Shown here: positions 31,305 through 41,652 of the stretch, piece by piece
How the letters are laid out: every line of letters begins with the position of its first letter
Position numbering within the stretch: the first letter of the stretch is position 1
DNA from: Chaetoceros tenuissimus
Taxonomy: Eukaryota > Bacillariophyta > Thalassiosirophyceae > Chaetocerotales > Chaetocerotaceae
Assembly: GCA_021927905.1 (NCBI GenBank)
Contig: BLLK01000045.1
Coordinates: 62,001 to 126,000 of the forward strand
Direction of reading: 5' to 3'
Length of the DNA stretch: 64,000 bases
Translations under genes and position numbers: made by a program
The notes under the pieces: model-generated
Seen by the model: the letters and a program-made list of their open reading frames with translations, nothing else
Told to the model about the DNA's origin: nothing
Databases searched by the model: none

Positions 31305-31775
31305 GTTTGAATAAATTTTGTGTTTATTGTATAGTGTAGCTATGGTAGCACATTGATCCGGTAGAAATATGAAACAAAGCAATCAAAATTGTTTTATTCA
31401 GAAGATATGGTTCTTGCTTATTTTTGTTTTTTTGTGTGAAGGGTGATGGGAGATGGGAGATGCACCAGTCTTGTTTCATTTTCCCGCCAAACCAATGACG
31501 TCTGTATATAATTTATTTGAAGATGTGCGCAGTCTATACTACTAGACTCTACCTTCTCATAGCCTTTTCTGTCCCAACTTAATTCTTTTCTGAAGAGTTT
31601 AAAATATACGGTGTATGATAGGCTCATCTTTGCATAATGAAAATAAGTATTGGAAACGCTTTGCTTTTTATACCAAGCTTAGATTATAAGCTAGATACTT
31701 TGATGATAGCTTGGATAAAGATTGTAAAATTAATAATTCAAAGTGATTATTGGCAATTCAGTACCACTCTACAAA
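31305..31775. promoter_or_regulatory. Divergent promoter region, NAGPA-like and small membrane gene
   Basis: At 31479-31491 the run TTTTCCCGCCAAA reads as an E2F-like site on both strands, and five bases on lies CCAATGACGTC (31492-31502), a CCAAT box overlapping a CRE-like core. The combination is promoter-like. Confidence 0.45.
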
Positions 31776-31988
31776 ATGTTGCTTCGCCGCCGTATCACTG
31801 TTGCTCGAGGAGAAGAATCTGTCTATTATTCTGATAATGCCAAAGATGATCCCTACACGGGGGCTGCTGTCTATATTCTTCGGAAATTTTTGTTTCTCAT
31901 TAATCGAAAGGAGTTCCAATATTTCTTGTTGATAGGCTTGGTATTAACTTTGCCTTGGTTTCATCAGAGTATATGGGGTAATTATTAA
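31776..31988 (+). CDS. Small single-pass membrane protein
   Basis: 70 aa, single exon. The start MLLRRRITVARG is basic, the middle is acidic and polar, and residues about 48-63 (FQYFLLIGLVLTLPWF) form one membrane segment. The base composition of the frame looks coding, and the ATG is preceded by AAAA. The size and the basic N-terminus suggest a small mitochondrial inner membrane subunit, but no family was recognised. The frame continues open for 11 codons upstream without a better start. Confidence 0.45.
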   Translation: MLLRRRITVARGEESVYYSDNAKDDPYTGAAVYILRKFLFLINRKEFQYFLLIGLVLTLPWFHQSIWGNY

Positions 31989-32529
31989 AATTGGATATCA
32001 ACGATTTGGTTGTTGTTTTGTTTCAGTTATCACACCCTTTACTACATTTTCCAAATTGGGTCAAAGGTAGATGCGCACCTGAGTATATCGAGTTGCAAAG
32101 GAAGGCAATGAAAAAGAGCTACACATAAAAACACAAAATGTAAATTTATAAAAAAGAAATTGGTTATTATTACTAAATTGGTCTTGTCTCTTCATTGTTC
32201 CCACCATTGACACGCGTCAGAGCGCACTGAGATTCATTCAAAACGGGAGCATTCCCAATTCTTGTTGATGCAAAACGACTGCCGAGAACCGAGAACCGAG
32301 AACCAAGAACTGTAGTTCTGTCAGGTTCAAGAGTGAGTCGAAAGTAATAACAATTTCAATTAAGAACTTTTCATAGGTAGTCTTCCACTATAAAAGCTCT
32401 AGGTGCGGAAAATTTTTTCTGCTGTAGATGGAACAAGCGCTTGGATGGAAAAGAAAGGACGGGAACACAACATAACCATACTACATACAAATAGGAACAT
32501 AGACACAAGTCTTTCGGCGTCTAATTCAA
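31989..32529. promoter_or_regulatory. Intergenic region upstream of the 755-aa gene
   Basis: A 541-bp gap. GAGAACC is repeated three times with a fourth diverged copy at 32284-32310, running into a small dyad AGAACT-GT-AGTTCT (32306-32319). No gene is seen. Confidence 0.4.
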
Positions 32530-34868
32530 ATGAGTTCGACAAGTAATCAGGGTGTGCGATCATATCATGAGTATGGCGATCAGTCTAAAGATGATGGATC
32601 GACACTTCGAACTGCATCGTCCTCCACTTCAACGTCTTCGCCTACTAGCAGTGTATCTCTCAACGCGGGGCTCAAACAACTAGAAGAATCTGCAGAATCT
32701 GGTTTCAAAACACCAGAGAAGGAAAGCCTTTCAGAAAATTATTACACAGGCACATCGTCTGTTTCATTAGTTGAAAGAATACCTTATGTTCATGGAAGCT
32801 ATGCTGGTAGTTCTCCAATATTCATACAAGACAGGAAATGGATGATGATTCTAAAACATCTGATGCCTGAACAGCACTCTATTCTCAGCAATTACTTACG
32901 ACATAGTGAGGGTAAGATAGATGCATTAAAAGTGATGAAGTGGGCAGAAAATAATCCAATTATTGCTGCATATGGTGTCGCGCATAGCAAAACAAAGCCT
33001 ATGCAGGTTGAACAGGTCGAATATACTCCATTTTTGAAAGGAATCAACGATGTTAGGATGGACGTTGCTAATTCCAAATTATCTTCATTGACTCAAAAAA
33101 TAATAAAGAAGCATAGGAAAAGAAAGATAAATGGGGACACGTATAAATATCCTGCGCTTGAATGGGACGTGTTTCTTGATCCTATAATAGTTCATCAGGT
33201 AGATTCGTCTATTCAAAAGCTAGAATCTTTGAAAAAGGAAAAACATAGAGATACATATGAAGTAGAAGTGGATGTTGCTAATGTTGAAATAGATCGACAA
33301 GTTTCGAGACTGTTGAATAGAATGATGCTTGCACATGGATCCACAGCACAATTACTTATCGAGGCTGTAGGTGTTGCTGCAAAGTACAATTTTGATCGGG
33401 TCGCCAAGACCACAAAAGAGATCCAACAAAAATTACGAAAAAAGCAAAAAAGCAGTATATTCAATTGTGGAAATGATACGACAATCGATGATGATATAAC
33501 TCGGGCAAGGAGTGACTCAACGTCCAGAAAGAAAAGTACAGCTGAATTCAAGACAAGTGCAATATTTGTGAATCGATGGTTAAGACTTTTTGCCTCCGCT
33601 ATAAAGCTGGGACAGAAAAGTTTGAAAGATGTTGAGTTTGAGATAGAAAGATTGAAAATCAGGCCTGAAAAGCTTCAAAGGACACGAAGTCGAGCTTCAC
33701 AATTTCTAAGAGGTTCGTTATCATCAATGTCTCTTGATGCAGATTCTGTAGCACAAACGCAAACTAGTAATGCCGATGATGACGACAGTGTAAACGATTC
33801 TACGAGTTTCTGTGGTCTATTCTTATGCATCGGGTCAAAAGAAAATACAAGAACATCCGTTGACCATGATTCGACAATGGCTGAAAGTATTGAATTAATA
33901 AGAAATCTTTTGGGGGAGAAACTACGTGTCGTTTTGGATCTAAAATCAAGACATATTCCAGCAAGAGTTTGGGGTAGATTGATTGATAATTTGAGATCTC
34001 GGGGATTGTGTGTCGATGGAATTGGCTCTTTTGATATTGATGAATGCCGTCAAATAGAAAAGACTACGAGTACACCTGTCACTTCAATACTATTTTTTCA
34101 TTCTGCTGGTGATCTGCAGAGAGCATGTCATGCGAATGAGGTAAGTGTCTTCTTGCTTAATTCTCCAATCCTGCATTTCTGTGTCCTCACCTAGCCTCAA
34201 TGTTTCTGTAGATCAAAGCAAATGATACAGTGTATTTCAATGCTGGGTCACTTCTGAAGAGGAAAAAGACAGTCTGTGAGACACCTAGTTGTTGGTCAGC
34301 TTCTAAGTACCAAGGACTTGAACAGATTGCAGCTGATGAAAGCGATAAAAGCGCCTTAAACTACTTATCATTCCAACCCTATGCGTATCCAAAGGACTCT
34401 GTTGATGATGATTTCGACATTATACAATGTAAAGCTACGCTAATGGACTACCAAAGCCATTTCAATCTAAAAATTGGACTTTATGTCCAAGAATTTTCAA
34501 TAGGTGCTGATGAGCTCGATAAACTGGTGAGATTAGTCAATCTCTACCCAAATTTATATCAATGTGGATTAGCTTGGGGTGGTCTCAATGGAGTAGCTTT
34601 GAAGGGTGTAAAGGGTGATGGATACTGGAGCCAAAGATACGTTGGACGCTCTTGGTCTTTAAGTTCATATCCTTCACGCAAAATGAAATTGATTGCACCG
34701 GAAGACCATCACGCAGTACAGAAGGCTATAATGTATGGAGCGTGTGGACAAGTAACCACGGTCAATCATGATCTCGATCTGGAAGAGGAGCATAACCTTA
34801 TCTGTCAGAAGAATCATGATTTAGTTGGATTTACACAAACGGGGGACTTGAGTGACTTGTATGATTAG
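32530..34868 (+). CDS. Uncharacterised 755-aa protein
   Basis: Two exons, 32530-34140 and 34212-34868, 71-nt intron in phase 0. I do not recognise the family. Residues 1-70 are Ser/Thr-rich and disordered. About 90-320 is helical and charged. About 350-385 holds a hydrophobic helix (AIFVNRWLRLFASAIKLG). A basic Ser-rich stretch with FLRGSLSSMSLD follows, then a Cys-rich patch (CGLFLCIGS). The last 270 residues alternate strands and helices: LRVVLDLKSRHIPARVWGRL, SILFFHSAGDLQRA, IGLYVQEFSI and LYQCGLAWGGLNGVAL, which reads like an alpha/beta barrel or sandwich and may be enzymatic. No signal peptide or clear membrane anchor is seen. Probably a diatom- or stramenopile-restricted gene. Confidence 0.8.
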
Positions 34869-34916
34869 ATATTGGGCCAATATGACATAAGCTAAAACAT
34901 TCTATTTTATATTTTT

Positions 34917-37308
34917 TCAATTTGCTACTATCTCATCTTCTTTCATGAGCTCCGTGGAAAGAACCTTCAATCCAAACACACCTCTTGGTTCTGTGTCTAG
35001 ATATGGAACTTCAGTTATTTCAACTGTTTCTCCTCGTAATTCTTGTATTGAACTTTGTTGTGAACTTGCAACTTTTTTCAAGAATATGGAAACGTCAGAA
35101 CCGTCATCCTTGAGAACTTGATTGGCTACGACATTTCGAACCTTTATTGGCATGTCTGGCGCTTCAAATGTCAAGTCGTTCAATAATCTAATACTTTCTC
35201 TGACAGCAAGTTCTGTAGGCACAGTTACAATTAAAAATTCGGTTTGCTCTTCATTTACAAAGATATCTTCAAGATCATACATTTGGAACTGAAAATTAAG
35301 TAATGCCTTTTTCGCAGCAGCTGCTGTATCGTCAAAGTCTTCTCCATTAGCTGCATTTGTGAGCATCATTTTTACCATTGGGTTTGAGTTCACCTTATTC
35401 GCAATGGCAAGAACCTTGTCAATTAACTCTGATATAAATCCTGGAGTACTTAGCATTCTTAGTGTATGTCCTGTTGGAGCAGTATCAAGAACAATTCTAT
35501 CGAAGTTGCCCTTCTTCACTAAATTGATTACTTTTGCAAGTGCTACAACTTCATCTGTTCCAGCCGGTAGGGTGTCGAAGACCTCTCCTAGTTCCCTTAT
35601 AGTTTTTGTCAAGTCACCACTCATAGCGTTTGCAGAATCGCCGTTTGCACCACCAATAAGATTATCAATTAAACCTTTGAATTCACCAAGAGATTTGCTT
35701 GGATCAACTTCGAGCACTGACAACGAACCGTCACTTGGAGGGACTCCAATAAGTGGTACACTGACTAAGTCACCACCCGAGAAGTTGATATCGAAAGCAT
35801 CTCCTAAACTATGTGCTGGATCTGTGCTCACTAATGCCACATTTCTTCCAGCAGCTGCCATAGTAACCGCCAAAGATGAGCTTGTGGTGGTTTTACCCAC
35901 TCCTCCTTTGCCTCCACATATGACGAATTTCAGTTCATCTCCAGACTCGTTCATTAAATGGTCAAAATTGGGATTATTCGCAAAACAAGTCTGTCCAAGA
36001 TATCCTAGAGCAGGAGTTCCTACCAATTCAACATCAAAGAATGGTACTTCAGTAACATGGATTTCTCCTGCGCCATTTGACTTGTATTCCTCGCTTGCAC
36101 TGACGTCTGCTGTTGCTGATTTCAGTTTTTCAATCCAGCGATCTTGTCCAGCTTTTCTGCGCTCGTAATAATTTTTCATAGCCTCACCACTTTCAGAACC
36201 GTCATCTCCGATGACGCATTGGTTGATTACAATATTTGATACTTTCACTCCTTGACTGTCTAATTCTTTCATGAGTCTTTTACTCTCATTAACTGATAAT
36301 TTTGTTGGTACAGACACTACAACAAAGTCAGTCTTCTTGTCATTTTTCAGTTGAGCCCTCAAACCAGCCATTTGAGTTCTAAACTCTTCTAATTGATTCA
36401 ACGCATTGTCTACCGTCTGAGCTCTAGTGGCAGCAGCCTCTCCACCTCCCAAGAATGACTGAAGCATGCTCGCCATACCAGACAATTTCATTCGTAATTC
36501 AAGAAGTTTTCCCAGGAATCCATCTAAAAATTCTGGAAGTGCAAGCATACGCAAAGTATGCCCAGTTGGAGCAGTATCTACAACTACAACATCAAAATCT
36601 CTTGCAATGTCTGGGTCATTCAAAATGTTTGAAAGAGCCACCAATTCATCTAACCCTGGCGGTGGATTATTCAAAAGATTAGAAAGTTCAGATAGACCTA
36701 GACCATCCAAAAGTTCTGGCTGTACTCCCAATGCATCTGATAATTTCTTCACATCAAATGTAGACAAAGCATTTTGAAATCTTTCCAATGCAGCATCTGT
36801 GTCTACTTCCATGGCATACAATTTTCCAGCTGTTAAAGGATCAGTCATCTGAATAGGTTTTCCATATCCTGTTTTTAAGTCAACATCTAATGCGTCGCCC
36901 AAACTATGTGCTGGATCGGTCGATACTACCAACACTTTGACATCTGAAGTAAAATCTGACGCAAGTGTCACAGCCAAGGATGATGATACAGTTGTCTTTC
37001 CAACGCCACCTTTATATATGACAAGGATTAGATGATCAGGTATGTTATTCCCTTTACTCAGCCAATAGGTATCTTTTACACTCACCTTTGCCTCCAACAA
37101 ATACAGTCCTTGAATTCCCAGAAGAGGCTGAAGCATTCAAATCTTCGACAAGGTCTTTTAAAGAATCAAGGCTTGTTGCAGATTTTGGCTCAATGTTATT
37201 ACTATTGAATTGATGGCGTGTGGGCAAATTCACTTGAAACGCATCAGTATGAGATGAGATTGCGAGAAGCAATATTTGAGTCAACGGAATGTACTTTGAA
37301 ATGAGCAT
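34917..37308 (-). CDS. Tandem GET3/ArsA-type ATPase, plastid-targeted
   Basis: Two exons, 37308-37086 and 37009-34917, 771 aa; the 76-nt intron splits the first P-loop codon for codon (GGK-GGVGKTT). A signal peptide ends at HTDAFQV, a relaxed ASAF-type site, followed by a Ser-rich transit-like stretch. Two full ArsA/GET3 halves follow, each with a GGKGGVGKTT deviant Walker A (near 75 and 442), STDPAHSLGDA and DTAPTGHTLRML. Cytosolic GET3 is a homodimer of single domains that delivers tail-anchored proteins to the ER; fused halves could form an internal dimer, as in bacterial ArsA. Cys pairs of the zinc site of metazoan GET3 are not evident, as in plastid-type GET3. Likely role: thylakoid protein targeting or chaperoning. 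Confidence 0.88.
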
Positions 37309-38177
37309 ATCTTTTCGACTAATTTTATTATGGTAACAGATGAATTATGCAAGAGTAAAGGAAATTCAGATTGTGATTTAGGAATGAATCATCATCATCA
37401 CATACATAGAAAAAAGGTATCATCCATCATCATTATTCCAAAGATATCCATTGATTGCGATAAGCGATACAGGATACCTACTAGCTAGATACCGTAGTTC
37501 ATAAGTACGTACTTACGAACTTCTTGGAAGCAATTTTCCACGTGTGATCTGCAAAGAGGATAGAAAGGGGAAAGGGGAAAAGAGGTCTAAAAATCGAAAT
37601 GAAATAAAAAATTTATTAAACCACATAAAGTATTGCAAAGCCAAATATTTGTCTATTGCGTTTACTCGTAGCATAGTAAATAAAATATTTTTTCAAATGA
37701 TAGGTTTGTAGATGCAAAAAGGTATTTTGTTGGATGTCAAGGTAAAACCAATAATAATTGAAAATGTCTTTTGAAATCTACCAATGCAGTGTAAATAAAT
37801 AATGTAATCCATAATAAAAAGTGATTTAGATATAACATACATATATGCGGTATTTCGCATTTTATGCAGTCACCATATACTTCTGATTGAAATGAAACTG
37901 ATGTGTTTTGACAGTTTAAAAACTTCTGTTGAAGTAGGACATCACGACTGATGATGTGAAATGACAGAGCTATTCGAACACTATTGATCGAGGAAGTTCC
38001 AGTTAAAACCAGTCGTAAATTGCAACCATCCACATCTATACATATGCAGTCATAAATTTAAAATTGAAAGTAATAAAGAGTAAGTAATATCTCTTATCTT
38101 TGACCGGTACCTCTGCCATCGCGTATAATTTGCATGTTTGAATTCTAATTCGTAACTTGATTATTTTTGCACATAAG
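37309..38177. promoter_or_regulatory. Long intergenic stretch upstream of the GET3 tandem gene
   Basis: 869 bp between divergent genes. Within it lie ATC-rich runs (37389-37432), CTAGCTAG (37481-37488), the 14-bp palindrome TAAGTACGTACTTA (37502-37515), a G-box CACGTG (37549-37554) and a G-rich purine run (37559-37586). The rest is AT-rich. A minus-strand open frame at 37737-38033 has no motif and is not called. Confidence 0.5.
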
Positions 38178-38522
38178 ATGAATACAAATTTATCTCGATC
38201 CATACTAAAGAAGTCATATGACTTGAGGAGACTGCCACATGAAGGAAAGCCGAGTAAGACCATGATGAAATCAAAGGATGCATACAGACTGATCAAGGGA
38301 GACGGTGATTGTTGGAGAGAGATTGTATGCTGTAATCCAAACAATCCAAGTGAAGAGCATTTTGTTTGTTTTGAGTCTGAAAAAACTGGTCGAAAAATAG
38401 CAGAGCCCCCAACAGGAGCTAGCAAAGTGATTTACCTGAAAGATGCTGTTAGAGAAAAGAGACTAAAGGGCTGCGACCACAAGAGAAAGAACCGTATTAG
38501 TTCAATGTACAAACGGAAATAG
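38178..38522 (+). CDS. Small basic hypothetical protein
   Basis: 114 aa from the ATG at 38178; single exon. Very basic at both ends (ILKKSYDLRRL; KRLKGCDHKRKNRISS). The centre holds cysteines (GDCWREIVCCNP, VCFESEK, KGCDHK) that could bind metal, and a PPTGASKVIYLKDAV stretch. No family was recognised. The bases just before the ATG (TTTTTGCACATAAG) could also be a splice acceptor, so an upstream exon is possible. An antisense frame at 38036-38425 overlaps but has poorer composition. Confidence 0.5.
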   Translation: MNTNLSRSILKKSYDLRRLPHEGKPSKTMMKSKDAYRLIKGDGDCWREIVCCNPNNPSEEHFVCFESEKTGRKIAEPPTGASKVIYLKDAVREKRLKGCDHKRKNRISSMYKRK

Positions 38523-38947
38523 AAAGAAAGTTTTTCATTTTATCCAAGCATGACACAAGCTCGTGTTCGCAATTCGATTTCAGACGTGTACAAAAGTGTA
38601 AGTAATGTAGTGTTAATAGAGTAAAATACAAGTTGTACAATTCGGTACTTCACAATTTGTCTAAATACTGTTGCATACCACCGCTGACTCCCTACATATT
38701 CTTTCTTTTCAATAGCAGTCGTGTGGCAAAAATGACTTGCGATTATGGTACTCTTTCTCGGGTCGACCGGTCGCAAGTTTTCATCAAGAAGAAATGTGAA
38801 GTGAAGTTTCAGGCGAATTAGATGTCATTAGGCATCAAGAAAAGTCTTTGAAATGACGTCACTATGGCAGCAGCCATTCATTTTTAGATTCACAATTAAT
38901 AGCGAATAGCGAGAGCTCCTCCGATCCAAGGAACACACAAAAAGGAT
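38523..38947. promoter_or_regulatory. Intergenic region with CRE palindrome
   Basis: TGACGTCA, a perfect CRE octamer, lies at 38854-38861, 93 bases before the first ATG of the translin gene. Nothing coding is supported. Confidence 0.45.
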
Positions 38948-40468
38948 ATGGTATCTTTGAGTAAAGTGCTATATTGCAACCGCATCTTATTTCCAACGCT
39001 ACAGTCATCCTCTTTTTGTGTAGCTCCAGCGAGAATAGCATCCAGTTTGAGAGTTTCAAGTCCACCTTTGAAAAGGATAAAGCCGATCATTTCGTTGAAT
39101 TATTCCCAGGCCATGAGTAACGAATTCTTACCCTCTCCTCCATATTCATATCTTTCGGGTAAAGCTGATATAATTGACCTATCAGCTTTGGAGGAACAAA
39201 TTCTTGCAGATGACCAAACATATCAGACTGCCAATGAAATTTGTGGGAAAATTAAGTCGGCAATCCTTCATAGTCGGGCTGCATTGGAACAGCCTCAATC
39301 TAAAAGTCAGTCACAAAAAGATCTTGAAGAGCTCATCAACCTTGCAATTGAAGAGGATGAGAAATATCGTGCGAAAGGGAAACTAAGAGTATCTAAAGTC
39401 TCCTTTACATTTGGAGATTACGTTAGATTCAAAGCATATGTTCACTTCCTACAGACAGGCAAACTGATTCTTCAGTCGAGTCTTCCCTCTGCCATCACTG
39501 ATGAGGAATATCTTTCTGGTATCATTCTTCTCAATCATGATCTAGCAAGATATTCCATTGGGCGCGCTACTGATAGAGATGTAAAAAGTGTGATTCTAGC
39601 GAGAACACTCATTGCAAGCATACTAGAGCATCTCATGCAATATGACTTTAGAAATGGACATCTCCGTCGAAAATATGACGGAGTCAAGTATGCTTTGAAG
39701 CAATGCGAGACAGTTTTGTATGAGCTATCTGTGACTGGTTGTGATGTTGGTAGTAATGATAATGAACCAAATGCAAAGAAACCTAGGCTTGATGACGATA
39801 CTCTGCCTAAAGATGAACTTGAAAGCCTCCGCCTTAGAATGGTTAGGAGAGATGATTTACGTGAATCTCTCATCAAAAAATGCAGGGATGGTCAGAAAGC
39901 AGCAAAGCAAGCGATTTATTCTTTGCATCGAGAAGATTTCAAGTCCGCTGAGAAGCAGATAGACATCTGTGAGAAGTGTATTCTTGATCAACTCAAGCCG
40001 ATTGTCGACGAAGAGCCACAACTTCGTTATGGCTCTTTTGCAAATGTTTTGGAGGAATATGCAGAGGCTAAACTATTTTATCACTGGCTTGCAGGTGATG
40101 GAAGTAGCATTGACAAAGCGAAACCAAAAGGAGATGTAATTATGCCTCAAGACTTCAATACTGTCCAACTAGAACCTGATGATTACCTAGGGGGCTTATG
40201 TGACCTCACTGGGGAAATTGGGCGTTTCGCTGTCAAAAGAGGAACATCAAGAGATGTGGATGGAGTAAAGCTTTCCTTGGATACAAATAGTTCTATCCAT
40301 TATGCTTTAAAAAGCCTTGCTAAACTCCCGGGAGGTGGACTAAACAAAAAATTAGATCCGCTCAGAAGAAGCGTCGAGAAGCTTGAACGCATGCTCTATG
40401 AGCTCAGTCTTGTCCAAGCAACTGGTCGCAATATTGTAGCTGGCATTGAAGAATCTAAGGAGGAGTAA
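38948..40468 (+). CDS. Double-translin fusion protein
   Basis: Single exon, 506 aa; a start at 39114 (MSNEFLPSPP) would remove a basic, Ser-rich, possibly mitochondrial leader. Two translin-superfamily halves lie in series. The first, about 75-265, ends with LRRKYDGVKYALKQCETVLYELS, the hallmark of translin itself, preceded by EEYLSGIILLNHDLARYSI. The second, about 298-495, has YGSFANVLEEYAEAKLFYHWL and DDYLGGLCDLTGEIGRFAVKRG and ends LRRSVEKLERMLYELSLVQATGR, closer to TRAX and archaeal translin-like proteins. Translin and TRAX normally come from separate genes and build the C3PO nuclease ring that trims RNA. A covalent pair would fix 1:1 stoichiometry. A nuclear-type linker (AKKPRLDDD) joins the halves. 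Confidence 0.8.
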   Translation: MVSLSKVLYCNRILFPTLQSSSFCVAPARIASSLRVSSPPLKRIKPIISLNYSQAMSNEFLPSPPYSYLSGKADIIDLSALEEQILADDQTYQTANEICGKIKSAILHSRAALEQPQSKSQSQKDLEELINLAIEEDEKYRAKGKLRVSKVSFTFGDYVRFKAYVHFLQTGKLILQSSLPSAITDEEYLSGIILLNHDLARYSIGRATDRDVKSVILARTLIASILEHLMQYDFRNGHLRRKYDGVKYALKQCETVLYELSVTGCDVGSNDNEPNAKKPRLDDDTLPKDELESLRLRMVRRDDLRESLIKKCRDGQKAAKQAIYSLHREDFKSAEKQIDICEKCILDQLKPIVDEEPQLRYGSFANVLEEYAEAKLFYHWLAGDGSSIDKAKPKGDVIMPQDFNTVQLEPDDYLGGLCDLTGEIGRFAVKRGTSRDVDGVKLSLDTNSSIHYALKSLAKLPGGGLNKKLDPLRRSVEKLERMLYELSLVQATGRNIVAGIEESKEE

Positions 40469-40637
40469 ATATATAGATATTATATCTCAAAACATTTTGA
40501 ATATGACTTTTTTTATTTTCCCTTGTCCCACAATTGCACTCCTAGTTAAGTCAGTACAAAGTAACTTTTTATGTACAGATAAGTATGTCTGAAACAAATA
40601 AATATGTGCATGTCGCCGTCATCACATTAAAATAATC

Positions 40638-41370
40638 CTAAAGAATTGTACATCCATTTTCTTCATGCTCGTTAAGAAGGTCGTCATCCTTACTGACTTC
40701 TCTTAGCAATGTGTGGAACACTTCGTTCACATTTTGTCCAGTTTTACTCGAACACTCCAAATAAGGCACTTTCCAAGAATCCGCCAAAGCCTTTGCATCA
40801 CGATATGGCACCTGTCTTTGCTCATTCAAGTCACAGATAGATCCTACAAGAACTCGAGGAATATCAACGGCATCCCCAAGGGCGCTCAATAAAGATTCAT
40901 TAATCTGCTGTATTCTGTCAAAAGATTGACGAGATATGATTGAGAATACAAGCACATACCCATCAACTCCGACTGATGCATTACGGGAAAGTCTGGAATA
41001 CTCATCCTATGTCACCTCATAGTTAGCCTATTTCAATTCGTCCAGAAAAGATACGAAGCATCATAATGGAAGAAGGACAAAACTTACCATTCCTGCGGTG
41101 TCAACAATATCGGTATTGAAATTTACCTTGCGGAATCTGACAATCTTATGATGAGTGTTCTCAATAGTAGGATCATAGCTAAGAATCAATGTTGAAAAAG
41201 AGGTCAGAGAGTGTAAACATCAAGACTTAGTGAAAAAAGAAGTGGTGAAGTGGATCTTACGTTTCATCAAAGGTTCCGCTGACGAACGAATTTGTAAGAG
41301 ATGTTTTGCCCACCGCTCTAAAGCCGAGAACAGCAACCTTCCTATGCACTAATTGCGGTTCTTTTTTCAT
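40638..41370 (-). CDS. Rheb-like small GTPase
   Basis: Three exons, 41370-41261, 41178-41088 and 41006-40638, 189 aa, introns of 82 and 81 nt. G1 is GFRAVGKTSLT, keeping the Rheb-type Arg where Ras has Gly12; G2 is YDPTIENT; G3 is DTAGMDEYS; G5 is CSSKTG. The C-terminus CTIL is a CaaX box favouring geranylgeranylation. The middle (VFSIISRQSF, ALADSWKVPYLE) follows Rheb, the activator of TORC1 on lysosomes. Two oddities: G3 has Met in place of Gln64, and G4, normally NKxD, reads SICD, which should weaken guanine specificity. It may be slow to hydrolyse GTP or nucleotide-independent. Confidence 0.85.
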
Positions 41371-41652
41371 ATTGAAGTTAGAAATGAATTCTCTTATTGT
41401 CAACTTGATAGAGTAATGGATTTTCGTGCTGTGTTGGCTGTGTGTTGATGAACATTTTGTTTGTTTTTTTTCCTGGACCGAAATTGCAAAATGTGTATCT
41501 CATCTAACGCTCAATGTCGTTATGAGACATGATACTATGACGTCAGATTTCCAATGATGACCATAAAGATTTTCATTATTCGTATTTAGAAGCATTACTG
41601 TATTATTCGACGCTCATTTTTGAACCTCTTCTCTTCAAATTTAAAGATAGAG

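Noticed and set aside
4856-31501. Single TGACGT/ACGTCA hexamers as CO2-responsive elements
   Set aside because: A rough estimate gives over twenty such hexamers in 64 kb by chance, so only the full octamers were reported.
35359-36168. 269-codon open frame antisense to the GET3 tandem gene
   Set aside because: It is a shadow of a well-conserved coding region, with no domain of its own.
37737-38033. 98-codon minus-strand open frame
   Set aside because: AT-rich and Ile/Leu/Phe-rich by composition, with no recognisable domain or splice support.
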